Part shown: in pieces, positions 1-6,905 of the stretch
How positions within the stretch are numbered: position 1 is the first letter of the stretch
How the letters are laid out: every line of letters starts with the position of its first letter
NCBI GenBank assembly: GCA_016932435.1
Contig: JAFGCW010000077.1
Span: 1-16,515 of the forward strand
Length of the DNA stretch: 16,515 nt
Direction: 5' to 3'
Source of the DNA: Dehalococcoidales bacterium
GTDB taxonomy: Bacteria > Chloroflexota > Dehalococcoidia > Dehalococcoidales > UBA2162
Translations under genes and position numbers: made by a program
The notes under the pieces: model-generated
Seen by the model: the letters and a program-made list of their open reading frames with translations, nothing else
Databases searched by the model: none
Told to the model about the DNA's origin: nothing

Positions 1-371
1 ATGATGAAGACGCTGGGGATGCCGGCTTTTTCGATTGATGATAAGTGGGGCAACTGCTCCCAGATGGCCCCATGTCACCATACAACACCGCGGATAAGCG
101 CATCCGTGGTTTGCATTTCTTCTTCTGTCAGGGCGACGCTGCCGGCCTTTGTAGCGTGAGCAGCAGCGTAACTGATGTTCCACTTGACCTGGGGATACCG
201 GTCAGGCAGCATCTTTACCAGAGGGATAAGGATACCCTGTTCTCCTCCGGCACCGACGCTGAAGGTTATCCTGGCGCCATCGAGGGTTTTAAGTCGCGGT
301 GCGAGCGGGGACAGCTTTACCGGTTCTTGAATACCAACCGGATTCAGAAATCGATATGTTTTTTCGGCCAT
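1..371 (-). CDS. UGSC-family-like selenoprotein, 3' part beyond window edge
   Basis: The gene starts at ATG 371-369 behind a strong Shine-Dalgarno (GGAGG, 377-381, spacing 5). It runs 98 codons to an in-frame TGA at 77-75, and the frame then stays open for 24 more codons to the window edge. The N-terminal part (RFLNPVGIQEPVKLSPLAPR, then a beta strand GARITFSVG) resembles, from memory of the family, UGSC (seleno)proteins. In those a DAxIxGVxxU segment is followed 16 residues later by EK and then GIPxV. Here DALIRGVVW-TGA and then IEKAGIPSVFI give the same spacing, so the TGA falls at the Sec position (residue 99). The hairpin that follows supports recoding. The family function is not established; a redox role is inferred from Sec. 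The residues after Sec are His-Gly-Ala, not Gly-Ser-Cys. The alternative is a nonsense-mutated pseudogene, but conserved sequence on both sides of the TGA argues against it. Confidence 0.7.
46..72 (-). promoter_or_regulatory. Bacterial SECIS-like hairpin after the UGA
   Basis: Reading the minus strand, UGGGGC (72-67) pairs perfectly with GCCCCA (51-46). Inside it A65 can pair with U53, leaving U64 bulged. CUG (63-61) pairs with CAG (56-54) and closes a GGAG tetraloop (60-57). A bulged U, a 3-bp upper stem and a 4-base loop beginning GG is the same topology I recall for the E. coli fdhF SECIS (bulged U, GCA/UGC, loop GGUC). The loop starts 14 nt after the UGA, slightly closer than in fdhF. Such an element would recruit SelB to decode UGA as Sec. 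Confidence 0.6.
75..77 (-). other. In-frame UGA, probable selenocysteine codon
   Basis: TGA is codon 99, preceded by TGG (Trp) and followed by CAT (His). The reading frame continues without another stop to position 1, and the downstream residues (EKAGIPSVFI) fit the same protein family as the upstream ones. TGA acts as a true stop elsewhere in the window (flippase end 2934-2936, DUF362 end 7962-7960), so reassignment to Trp is unlikely. Confidence 0.7.
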
Positions 372-405
372 TGTTTCCTCCTCAGCTCTTAATTACCTGA
401 CAAAC

Positions 406-434
406 ATTATAATAGAAATCGGTTACTATTAAAA
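406..434 (-). promoter_or_regulatory. Probable sigma-70-type promoter of the selenoprotein gene
   Basis: On the minus strand a perfect TATAAT lies at 411-406. A weak -35 (TTTTAA, 434-429) sits 17 bp upstream. The expected start site near 398-400 gives a leader of about 28 nt that carries the GGAGG ribosome site. The -10 is convincing; the -35 matches only three of six bases. Confidence 0.5.
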
Positions 435-523
435 ACGATTCCCCGATAATTCACCTGGTTTGCGGCAGATGCCAGAAGGAACGTGTGGTAAACGTGGGTA
501 TTCGAACGATAAAATAGAAATAC

Positions 524-1378
524 CTATTCATTGACTTCAATTTTCAGATACGTGGAAAGATACGGCTCAGTATCTTCTTCTCTGTAGAGATTGAATTCTA
601 TCTTTTGCCCTTCACCGGCTACAGCAAAGCTGAAGGTGACGTTTTCACTCCACTTTTCCTGGTGTTCGAGTGAGATATTAAATGAACTCACGGATTCGCC
701 ATTTATCCATGCCGAACCGCTGTCCTGTTCTATCAGAACACGGTACTCCACCGGCTGCCGCTCCTGGTTAACCACTGTCACCGTTACCTGCCCTTCTTGG
801 CCAATACGTAACGTTTGAGGGTAGTCAGCCGCCATGCCGTGTTTACCAAATAGATAAAATTCCGTTATCTCTCCCATCATTTTCGGTCCAGCTATCGCGT
901 AAGTTACCACGCCTACCGCGCCTAGTATTGCGCTTGCCAGCAGCACCGAAAGTATCTTATCGCCGACGTTCTGCTTTCTCCACTTTTCCGCAATACCAAA
1001 GGTGACTGATGCTGTTTCAGTTTCACCCAGCCTGTGGCGCCGGTACCAAGCAACACCGGACATGGCAATAATGAAGATAACAGTCAGGATAGTAAAAGGA
1101 AGGATTTGCAGTCCGTTCGGCATCGTGGTAAGAACCAGTCCCAGACAGGCAATGAAAGCCAGGCTCAGGCCGATACTGAACGAAAACCGTTCGATGCTAT
1201 CTATGTCGGATTTCCTCGGATACAGGACTGCCATCAGGGAGAAGCCGGGAAGAAACAGAACTAAGGGCAATCCCGTAATGACCCGGACGGGACTGAAGGG
1301 TATGAACATGATAAACAATAATACTGCAACCGAAAAGACGGTTGACAGTACAAATTCATGGACAGGATTAAATTTCAT
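524..1378 (-). CDS. DUF1616 multi-pass membrane protein
   Basis: This 284-residue protein has about four N-terminal membrane segments (residues ~10-30, 32-54, 66-86, 92-110) and a fifth at ~144-165. An extracytoplasmic domain of about 120 residues follows. The GLPLVLFLPGFSL segment and the post-membrane FTEFY-type motif (ITEFYLFGKHGMAADYP) are the hallmarks I know from DUF1616, a family common in methanogens and Dehalococcoidia. The C-terminal region looks like a beta-rich domain (GQVTVTVVNQE, VTFSFAV). The function is unknown. Its position next to a flippase and a glycan operon suggests a role in envelope or glycan assembly, but this is only inferred from context. The start is ATG 1378, with no clear Shine-Dalgarno. 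A good promoter lies about 100 bp upstream. Confidence 0.85.
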   Translation of the reverse strand: MKFNPVHEFVLSTVFSVAVLLFIMFIPFSPVRVITGLPLVLFLPGFSLMAVLYPRKSDIDSIERFSFSIGLSLAFIACLGLVLTTMPNGLQILPFTILTVIFIIAMSGVAWYRRHRLGETETASVTFGIAEKWRKQNVGDKILSVLLASAILGAVGVVTYAIAGPKMMGEITEFYLFGKHGMAADYPQTLRIGQEGQVTVTVVNQERQPVEYRVLIEQDSGSAWINGESVSSFNISLEHQEKWSENVTFSFAVAGEGQKIEFNLYREEDTEPYLSTYLKIEVNE

Positions 1379-1480
1379 TTCAAAGCAAACATTTCAGTTG
1401 ATAAAATTCAGTCAGTGAAAAACCTGCAATAACAGTTCATTCGAAACAGAAAACCGATTCAGGAGTTTGTAACCTAGTTT

Positions 1481-1509
1481 ATTATAGCCAATTGACAGAT
1501 TCCTTACAA
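1481..1509 (-). promoter_or_regulatory. Promoter reading into the DUF1616 gene
   Basis: On the minus strand TTGTAA (1509-1504), a 17-bp spacer and a perfect TATAAT (1486-1481) form a good sigma-70-type promoter. The start site would be near 1474, giving a 5' leader of about 95 nt before ATG 1378. I see no obvious riboswitch or strong hairpin in that leader. Confidence 0.6.
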
Positions 1510-1517
1510 TTTCCTTT

Positions 1518-1546
1518 TTGCCAACTGAATAAGGTTAGAGTATACT
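1518..1546 (+). promoter_or_regulatory. Promoter of the flippase gene, leaderless geometry
   Basis: TTGCCA (1518-1523), a 17-bp spacer and TATACT (1541-1546) match the consensus in five of six bases at each box. The expected start site is about 1553-1554, and the flippase ATG begins at 1554, so the mRNA would have little or no 5' leader. There is no usable Shine-Dalgarno in front of the ATG. The promoter is back to back with the one reading leftward at 1481-1509. Confidence 0.6.
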
Positions 1547-1553
1547 TTTTAAT

Positions 1554-2936
1554 ATGTTGAAAAGTGAGATCATCTCATACCTCAGGAAATTTCTGTCCGA
1601 CACCATCCTCATTGTAACTTCGAAAGAACGTCTCAGACAGGTGTGGCATACCCCGTTTTACCGGAATACGTACTATCTCCTGTCCGGTACCGTCATCAAC
1701 GCGGCGCTGGGGTTTATATTCTGGGTAGTAGCAGCAAAACTTTATACTGCTGACGTGATCGGTCTTGGATCGGCAGTTATCTCTGCCTATAAGCTATTAG
1801 GACTGATTGCCGAACTGGGGTTAGCAATCGGTTTGGTACGATTTCTTCCTTCCATAAAAAAATATGGAAATGAAATGATTAATACCTGCCTGACTATAAG
1901 TGGTTTGATGGCGGTTTTTATATCACTTATCTTTCTTTCAGGACTGGGTGTTTGGTCGCCTGCTTTACTTCCAGTACGTCAGCAACCCCTTTATTTCGTC
2001 ATCTTCATCATCTTCACCTGTTCCGCCGTGTTACAAACTAATGTGTTATTCACATTCCTGGCGAAACGGGAAACAAAATATGTGTTTATCACACATGTAG
2101 CTACCGGCGCTCTGGGGCTTATATTACTTATTGCTTTCGGATTATTGTTTTCTAACTCGTTGAGTATTATGTCTGCCAGCGGTCTTCCGATAGCCTTCAC
2201 TTTGCTCATGGGTGTATTCTGGTTTCTACCAAAAGTCCAGCGAGGATACCGCCCTGTCCCGATGATCAAGATAAGTATCCTGAAAGAACTGGGTAAGTAC
2301 TCACTGGTTAACTTTATCAGCAAAGGGTTGATTCAATGTACCACATTTTTACTGCCGTTGATTGTAGTAAATACGCTTGGTGCGGAGATGAACGCTTATT
2401 TCTATGTAGCCTGGTCGATAGCAGTGGTATTACAATTAATTCCCTCATCAATCTCGAATGCTCTGTTCGCCGAAGCTTCCAGTGAGGAATCTACTCTTCG
2501 TACCAACACGATTAAGTCGCTTAAATTAGTGCTTTTATTGCTGCTTCCGTCGGCTCTGGTTATAGCCGCGGCTGCCAGTCTTCTTTTGCTGATATTCGGC
2601 CGGGATTATACGGAAAACGGGGCGGTACTGCTTCGCATTCTGGCATTCGGGGTTATTCCGTGGGGGGTGATTTATGTGTATATCGGTATTGCCAGGGTTA
2701 AGAAAAACTCTCTTGGGCTGATTATGGTACCGTTGTTATCAACTGGATTAAGTTTGGTACTGAGTTATATCCTGATGGCTCAGATGGGTCTGGTCGGAGT
2801 TGGGCTGGGATACCTGATCGGACAGAGCGCGGTTGCTGTACCGCTGCTGCTGTACCTGTGGCGTTCGAGACATTCCTGGAATGATCGGCCTGCACGAACA
2901 GAAAACTCAAAGACGGAGGTTCGGAATCATGAATGA
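1554..2936 (+). CDS. Wzx-type oligosaccharide flippase (MOP superfamily)
   Basis: This 460-residue, highly hydrophobic protein has roughly 12-14 membrane segments, starting at ~40-62. It has the features of polysaccharide-biosynthesis flippases: SGTVINAALGFIFWVVAAKL, then YTADVIGLGSAVISAYKLLG, a later segment YSLVNFISKGL near residue 250, and a C-terminal pair of hydrophobic repeats. It would move lipid-linked oligosaccharides across the cytoplasmic membrane. The N-terminal ~35 residues are soluble and charged. Translation starts at ATG 1554, apparently without a ribosome site. Its last 8 bp overlap the downstream FrhB-like gene, so the two are cotranscribed. It is the only export component in the window and probably serves the opposite-strand glycan operon. 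The substrate cannot be told from sequence. Confidence 0.88.
   Translation: MLKSEIISYLRKFLSDTILIVTSKERLRQVWHTPFYRNTYYLLSGTVINAALGFIFWVVAAKLYTADVIGLGSAVISAYKLLGLIAELGLAIGLVRFLPSIKKYGNEMINTCLTISGLMAVFISLIFLSGLGVWSPALLPVRQQPLYFVIFIIFTCSAVLQTNVLFTFLAKRETKYVFITHVATGALGLILLIAFGLLFSNSLSIMSASGLPIAFTLLMGVFWFLPKVQRGYRPVPMIKISILKELGKYSLVNFISKGLIQCTTFLLPLIVVNTLGAEMNAYFYVAWSIAVVLQLIPSSISNALFAEASSEESTLRTNTIKSLKLVLLLLLPSALVIAAAASLLLLIFGRDYTENGAVLLRILAFGVIPWGVIYVYIGIARVKKNSLGLIMVPLLSTGLSLVLSYILMAQMGLVGVGLGYLIGQSAVAVPLLLYLWRSRHSWNDRPARTENSKTEVRNHE
2915..2919 (+). promoter_or_regulatory. Ribosome binding site fixing the FrhB-like gene start
   Basis: GGAGG lies 9 nt before ATG 2929. It decides the start: the reading frame is open further upstream (from ATG 2833), but that extension lies inside the flippase and encodes no recognisable sequence. 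Confidence 0.75.
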
Positions 2937-4254
2937 AAACAGAACGGTTGCCCGGGTCGTAATTGACGAATTATGCGCCGGATGCGGCACCTGCGCCGCC
3001 ATATGCCCGCAGAACGCTATCACGATGGTGATTGACCGCCGAAAAGGAATATACATCCCGGCACTGGATACGGAAAAGTGCAATACCTGCGGCATCTGCT
3101 TCACGGTATGCCCCGGACACAGTGTTGATTTTCAGACATTGAACCGGCAGGCCTTCGGGAGTGATTCGGATGATATCCTGCTGGGACATTACCTGAGTAC
3201 GTATACCGGTTACGCCGCCGATGGTGACATCAGGTATCGTTCGGCCTCCGGCGGCCTGGTTACCGCCCTGCTGATCTTCGCCCTGGAGGAAGGCATTATC
3301 GATGGCGCGCTGGTAACGCGCATGAGCCAGCGTGATCCGCTTGAACCGGAACCGTTCATCGCCCGTACCAGGGAAGATATCATCGCCGCCGCCCGGTCCA
3401 AATACTGTCCGGTGCCGGCCAACATAGCTCTTAAGGAGATACTGAAAGCGGGTAAGGATGAAAAGTTCGCCGTCGTCGGGCTTCCCTGTCATCTTCATGG
3501 ATTGCGAAAAGCTGAAGCTACGAATAATAAACTAAAGAAACATATAGCGTTTTATTTCGGACTCTTTTGCAGTCATACGCCATCTTTCCTGGCTACGGAT
3601 TATATTCTTCAAAAGGTTAATATTTCAAAAAGCAATGTCCTCAAACTGGACTATCGTGGGGAAGGCTGGCCGGGGAAAATGAAAATTACCCTCAAGGACA
3701 GGGATTACTTCCTCGAAGAATATTGGAATAAAGGATTCGGTTCGTTGTTTCATCCCTGGCGTTGCGAGTTATGCGCGGATATGGTTGCTGAATTATCAGA
3801 CCTCAGCTTCGGGGACGCCTGGGTCGGTGAATATTCAAAGGATACATCAGGCACATCCATGGTGATCTGCCGGAGTGAACGGGGCGAAACGTTACTCAGC
3901 CGGGCGATTGAAAAAGGAGCGATATCCCTCCAGCCGGTCGCCCGGGACAGGGTACTCTGGTCGACGAAGCAGGTGACGAAGTTCAAGAAAAGCCTGCCGG
4001 CGCGCGCCTCGCTGTTGAAGCGTCTCGGGAAAAAAGTGCCGGATTATGTACTGACATTCCCGAAATCCGGAATCGGCGCTTATACCGGCAGCCTATCGGG
4101 TCAATTCCGGATGTACCTCGGAAGAAGGCGTTTTCTGTGGGGGCCGCTATGGTATATGTCCGGCTGGTCTTCCAGGCCGAAATCCCTGGCGATCAAGACA
4201 CTCAAAACCATCGGTCTTTACAAGATAGTCGCCCGTGTTGTCCGTGGGTTTTAG
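2929..4254 (+). CDS. FrhB-like iron-sulfur protein (coenzyme F420 hydrogenase/dehydrogenase beta-subunit family)
   Basis: This is a 441-residue protein. Two [4Fe-4S] ferredoxin motifs sit at the N-terminus: C16-x2-C19-x2-C22-x3-C26-P and C51-x2-C54-x2-C57-x3-C61-P. FrhB N- and C-terminal domains follow, with SASGGL (105-110), GLPC (184-187), a third Cys set (C214, C279, C282) and LSFGDAW (292-298). The family transfers electrons between Fe-S clusters, flavin and a partner; family members include F420-linked enzymes. Relatives occur often in exopolysaccharide clusters beside pyruvyl transferases, where their reaction is unproven. Here it overlaps the flippase by 8 bp and converges, 19 bp away, on a pyruvyl transferase-family gene. 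A redox modification of a sugar or lipid-linked sugar is a reasonable inference. Use of F420 itself cannot be shown. Confidence 0.85.
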   Translation: MNENRTVARVVIDELCAGCGTCAAICPQNAITMVIDRRKGIYIPALDTEKCNTCGICFTVCPGHSVDFQTLNRQAFGSDSDDILLGHYLSTYTGYAADGDIRYRSASGGLVTALLIFALEEGIIDGALVTRMSQRDPLEPEPFIARTREDIIAAARSKYCPVPANIALKEILKAGKDEKFAVVGLPCHLHGLRKAEATNNKLKKHIAFYFGLFCSHTPSFLATDYILQKVNISKSNVLKLDYRGEGWPGKMKITLKDRDYFLEEYWNKGFGSLFHPWRCELCADMVAELSDLSFGDAWVGEYSKDTSGTSMVICRSERGETLLSRAIEKGAISLQPVARDRVLWSTKQVTKFKKSLPARASLLKRLGKKVPDYVLTFPKSGIGAYTGSLSGQFRMYLGRRRFLWGPLWYMSGWSSRPKSLAIKTLKTIGLYKIVARVVRGF

Positions 4255-4273
4255 TTAAAGTTCGAGAAAATCT

Positions 4274-5662
4274 TTATTTCTTGTTTAACAAGTCACGAAC
4301 CAGTTCCGCATTTTGCAGAGAGGCTTTCTTGATGTCTTTCATTTTGGCCTCTATTTCCAGTTTGATTTTCTCCCGTTTAGCCCAGGCCTCTTCCACTTTC
4401 GGCATCACTTCTTCCCGGGTGAAGTTTTTACAGACGTATTTTTCCTGCCCGGTCATCCTCATAATGCCGTGATGGCGCTGGCTTACGGGTATCAAAACGG
4501 TCGGGATGCACTGAGCCATTGCGGCTATCGCCGCGTGCATCCTTGAAGATATCAGCATATCGCATTTACCGATAATACCTTTAAGTTCTTCGGACAGGTA
4601 GAGTTTTTCTATGGCGTTGATCCTGCCCTGGTGTTTTGCTGTCCCCTGTGTTTTCATGGCGGTATCGCTATCAGCGAAGATGCCTTCCTGGTGGATGTGA
4701 GGAATTATCAGAATATCAACACCCAGTTTCTCAGTGATATGATCAAAGAGTTTTGAGTCCTCAGAATTCGTTACATATCGGGACTGGAAAGTATCAAAAT
4801 AACCGGTACATTTAATAATCCCCAGCACTGCTTTGATGATGCTTTCAGGCAGGAAGTATCGTGCTAACGAGTAGACGAACGTTATCATCACCACAACTCT
4901 GGACTTTTTTGATTTTTCTTTCAGGTTGGTTGCAGCACTTAGAATTACGCCTACAACAGGTCTTTTGCCTACGGTGACATTTTCACTTTTTAGAATTTCC
5001 ACAATTCTTTTTTCAGGAGAAGGCTCGAGAAGAAATGCAGGGTCTGCCGTCAAGTATATCGGCGGAACAGTTACACCTACTTCCTCAAGATATTCGCGAC
5101 TGACATCATCCCGCAAAGTAATCAGATTTACCCGATTGAGCAGGTACTTGGCAATTGATCTGGTAAAAGAACTATTGAAAGGTCCGAGCGATTCAGCGTA
5201 CATTACAATGGGTTTCTTCAACAGTCTGGCCAGCTGGATTTCTTTGGAGTGTTCGATGAAACCACGAATGCCAAAATCCTCGCCGTATAAATTAGTGCCG
5301 AGGTGGATGATAATATCGGCATCATAAAATGCTTTCAATTTCCGGCTACATATCAGGAATTTTCCGTTAATCCTGACCGAATGAAGAAGATTCCAGAACC
5401 AGGCGAGAATGAGATTTCGGTTAGCCAAAGTCGACTGCCAGAATGAAAATGGTCTGTACTTAAATATACTGTTTCGTATTATTTTAAGATTGCGATGATC
5501 CGCAAATTCTTTTGAAAACTGTATGAGGGTTATTATCTCGGGTTCAGGCATGACTTCTCGAAATGATTGAATGGTACACATCATGATAGCTCGAAGACCC
5601 TGGTTCTTTTCGCATTCATAGGTATGTTCGTAATTCGGATTAGTAATCAAAATCTTCGTCAA
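4274..5662 (-). CDS. Polysaccharide pyruvyl transferase family protein
   Basis: This 462-residue protein has PF04230-type features: an N-terminal strand (KILITNPNYEHTYE), IIIHLGTNLYGEDFG (117-131), MYAESLGPFNS (154-164), TLRDDVSREYLEE (182-194), LTADPAFLLEP (204-214) and the diagnostic SRMHAAIAAMAQCIPTVLI (373-391). Family members transfer pyruvate from phosphoenolpyruvate to a sugar as a ketal, though many CsaB/WcaK-like members are untested. The C-terminal 40 residues look like a charged coiled coil. The start is TTG 5662: no ATG is nearby, and GAGGA lies at 5678-5674 upstream, just past the end of the GT4 gene. It is the last gene of the long minus-strand operon and converges on the FrhB-like gene. 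It is longer than many relatives, because of an insertion around residues 250-295. Confidence 0.85.
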   Translation of the reverse strand: MTKILITNPNYEHTYECEKNQGLRAIMMCTIQSFREVMPEPEIITLIQFSKEFADHRNLKIIRNSIFKYRPFSFWQSTLANRNLILAWFWNLLHSVRINGKFLICSRKLKAFYDADIIIHLGTNLYGEDFGIRGFIEHSKEIQLARLLKKPIVMYAESLGPFNSSFTRSIAKYLLNRVNLITLRDDVSREYLEEVGVTVPPIYLTADPAFLLEPSPEKRIVEILKSENVTVGKRPVVGVILSAATNLKEKSKKSRVVVMITFVYSLARYFLPESIIKAVLGIIKCTGYFDTFQSRYVTNSEDSKLFDHITEKLGVDILIIPHIHQEGIFADSDTAMKTQGTAKHQGRINAIEKLYLSEELKGIIGKCDMLISSRMHAAIAAMAQCIPTVLIPVSQRHHGIMRMTGQEKYVCKNFTREEVMPKVEEAWAKREKIKLEIEAKMKDIKKASLQNAELVRDLLNKK

Positions 5663-5678
5663 TTTGAAACTCTTCCTC

Positions 5679-6905
5679 TTAGATTTCTATTCCCGAAGCC
5701 GGGAATGCTTCGTCGTGCAGTTTGATATAGTCGAACCTGTCGGCAAGTTTGCTGATATTCAGCCGGTATTCATGCCACAGAGCATCGTCGGTCAGCAGTT
5801 TCAGCATGGCTTCGGCCATTTCGGCTCTGGTGTACTCTACCGCGAAACCGGCCCGCTTGTCCTGAATTTCGGCGGCCAGTTCAGGGACCTTCGTCATGAT
5901 GACCGGCGTGCCGCATTCAATGTACTCTTTGACCTTGGCGGGGTCAGTGTACTGTATAGAATATGCCACACCGGGGACGTAAGGCGCAATACAGACGGCG
6001 CACTTCGCCAGTATCTCTTTGGCTTTATCACGTTCCGACATGAATCCGTAAAACACAACGTTATCCTTCAGACCTTTCTTTTCCGCCAGGACTTTCAGTT
6101 TCTGTTCGTTGTCACCGGAACCGATTATCTTCAGCCTGATATCCGGGACGGTACCGGCTATGTCAGCCATCGCCCCGATCACCATTTCCATCCCGATCTC
6201 GTCATTGAGCCTTCCGATATACCCGATGCTGGCGCGTTCGAGGGCGCTGTCCGGCACGTTTTTCACGTTTTTCATATCGATCCCGATGGGAATGACCAGG
6301 CGCGGGATGTTCTCATTGGTTATGATATGCTCTTCCCGGTTGATATCTATCAGCTGTTGCGTGAAATACCAGACGGCTTGAGAAGTATTCTGGGCGAGCT
6401 TGTCCGCATAGCCGTAGAACCAGGAAAAGAAAACGCTGAGTTTTTTTCTTTGTTCCAGGGGAAAGTGATCGCCGATGATGGAGAACACTTTTTTCACCAG
6501 CCCCAGCCGGCGCAGGACAAGGCCGGAAAACGGGTAAGGAGAATCGACGGCTATAAACAGATCATACCGTGTTCTTAAGCGAAGGACGGCCATCAGGATG
6601 CCGGACATGGTGAGGAAATACAGCAGCGTTCTTCGAAGTTTGCCGTATTTGAGCAGGAAACCCCAGCCGGCGCCTGCGTTAAAGGATTTGACCAGTTTGC
6701 CTTTCCGGTAGGACGTGACATGTATTAGGTCCATGCCGGGTTGGTAGTACCGGGTATGTAGGCTTTCGATGAAAGTGAACGAACCGGCCCGTTCCCGAAG
6801 ATAGTGAGCCAGCAAGGTTTCTGGCCCGCCGGCCAGAACACCTACTTCAACTATTTTAAGATCAGATAAACGGACTATTCTCTCTCTATTGCCTTTGCTG
6901 CTCAT
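5679..6905 (-). CDS. Glycosyltransferase family 4 (GT-B fold)
   Basis: This 408-residue cytoplasmic enzyme has a GT-B N-terminal domain beginning KIVEVGVLAGGPETLLAHYL. Its C-terminal nucleotide-sugar domain includes IGYIGRLNDEIGMEMVIGAM (227-246), LKIIGSGDNEQKL (258-270), VVFYGFMSE and KVKEYIECGTPVIMTKVPEL (324-343), which is the usual donor-binding region. It would add a sugar from an NDP-sugar donor during glycan assembly; donor and acceptor are unknown. Start and stop are tightly coupled: ATG 6905 shares one base with the TAA of the upstream Gfo/Idh gene (TAATG), and GGAG lies 7 nt before it. Coding sequence here is clearly GC-richer than the heptose genes. Confidence 0.88.
   Translation of the reverse strand: MSSKGNRERIVRLSDLKIVEVGVLAGGPETLLAHYLRERAGSFTFIESLHTRYYQPGMDLIHVTSYRKGKLVKSFNAGAGWGFLLKYGKLRRTLLYFLTMSGILMAVLRLRTRYDLFIAVDSPYPFSGLVLRRLGLVKKVFSIIGDHFPLEQRKKLSVFFSWFYGYADKLAQNTSQAVWYFTQQLIDINREEHIITNENIPRLVIPIGIDMKNVKNVPDSALERASIGYIGRLNDEIGMEMVIGAMADIAGTVPDIRLKIIGSGDNEQKLKVLAEKKGLKDNVVFYGFMSERDKAKEILAKCAVCIAPYVPGVAYSIQYTDPAKVKEYIECGTPVIMTKVPELAAEIQDKRAGFAVEYTRAEMAEAMLKLLTDDALWHEYRLNISKLADRFDYIKLHDEAFPASGIEI

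Noticed and set aside
45..392. 115-codon open frame on the plus strand over the selenoprotein gene
   Set aside because: It is antisense to a gene with a strong ribosome site and family-like sequence, it has no ribosome site of its own, and its translation looks like no known protein.
1492..1497. Perfect TTGACA on the plus strand as a -35 box
   Set aside because: No acceptable -10 lies 16-18 bp downstream (the sequence there is TTTTTG). The pair at 1518-1546 is a better promoter for the flippase.
2833..2928. Upstream extension of the FrhB-like gene
   Set aside because: It lies wholly inside the flippase in another frame, has no ribosome site, and the ATG at 2929 has GGAGG at the right spacing followed by typical ferredoxin sequence.
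4254..4289. AT-rich hairpin between the convergent genes as a bidirectional terminator
   Set aside because: GTTAAA (4254-4259) can pair with TTTAAC (4284-4289) and AGAAA with TTTCT inside, but the stems are weak and AT-only in large part, and no clear U-tract follows.
5664..6578. 304-codon plus-strand open frame
   Set aside because: It is the antisense shadow of the GT4 gene, whose own frame carries recognisable motifs and coupled start and stop signals.
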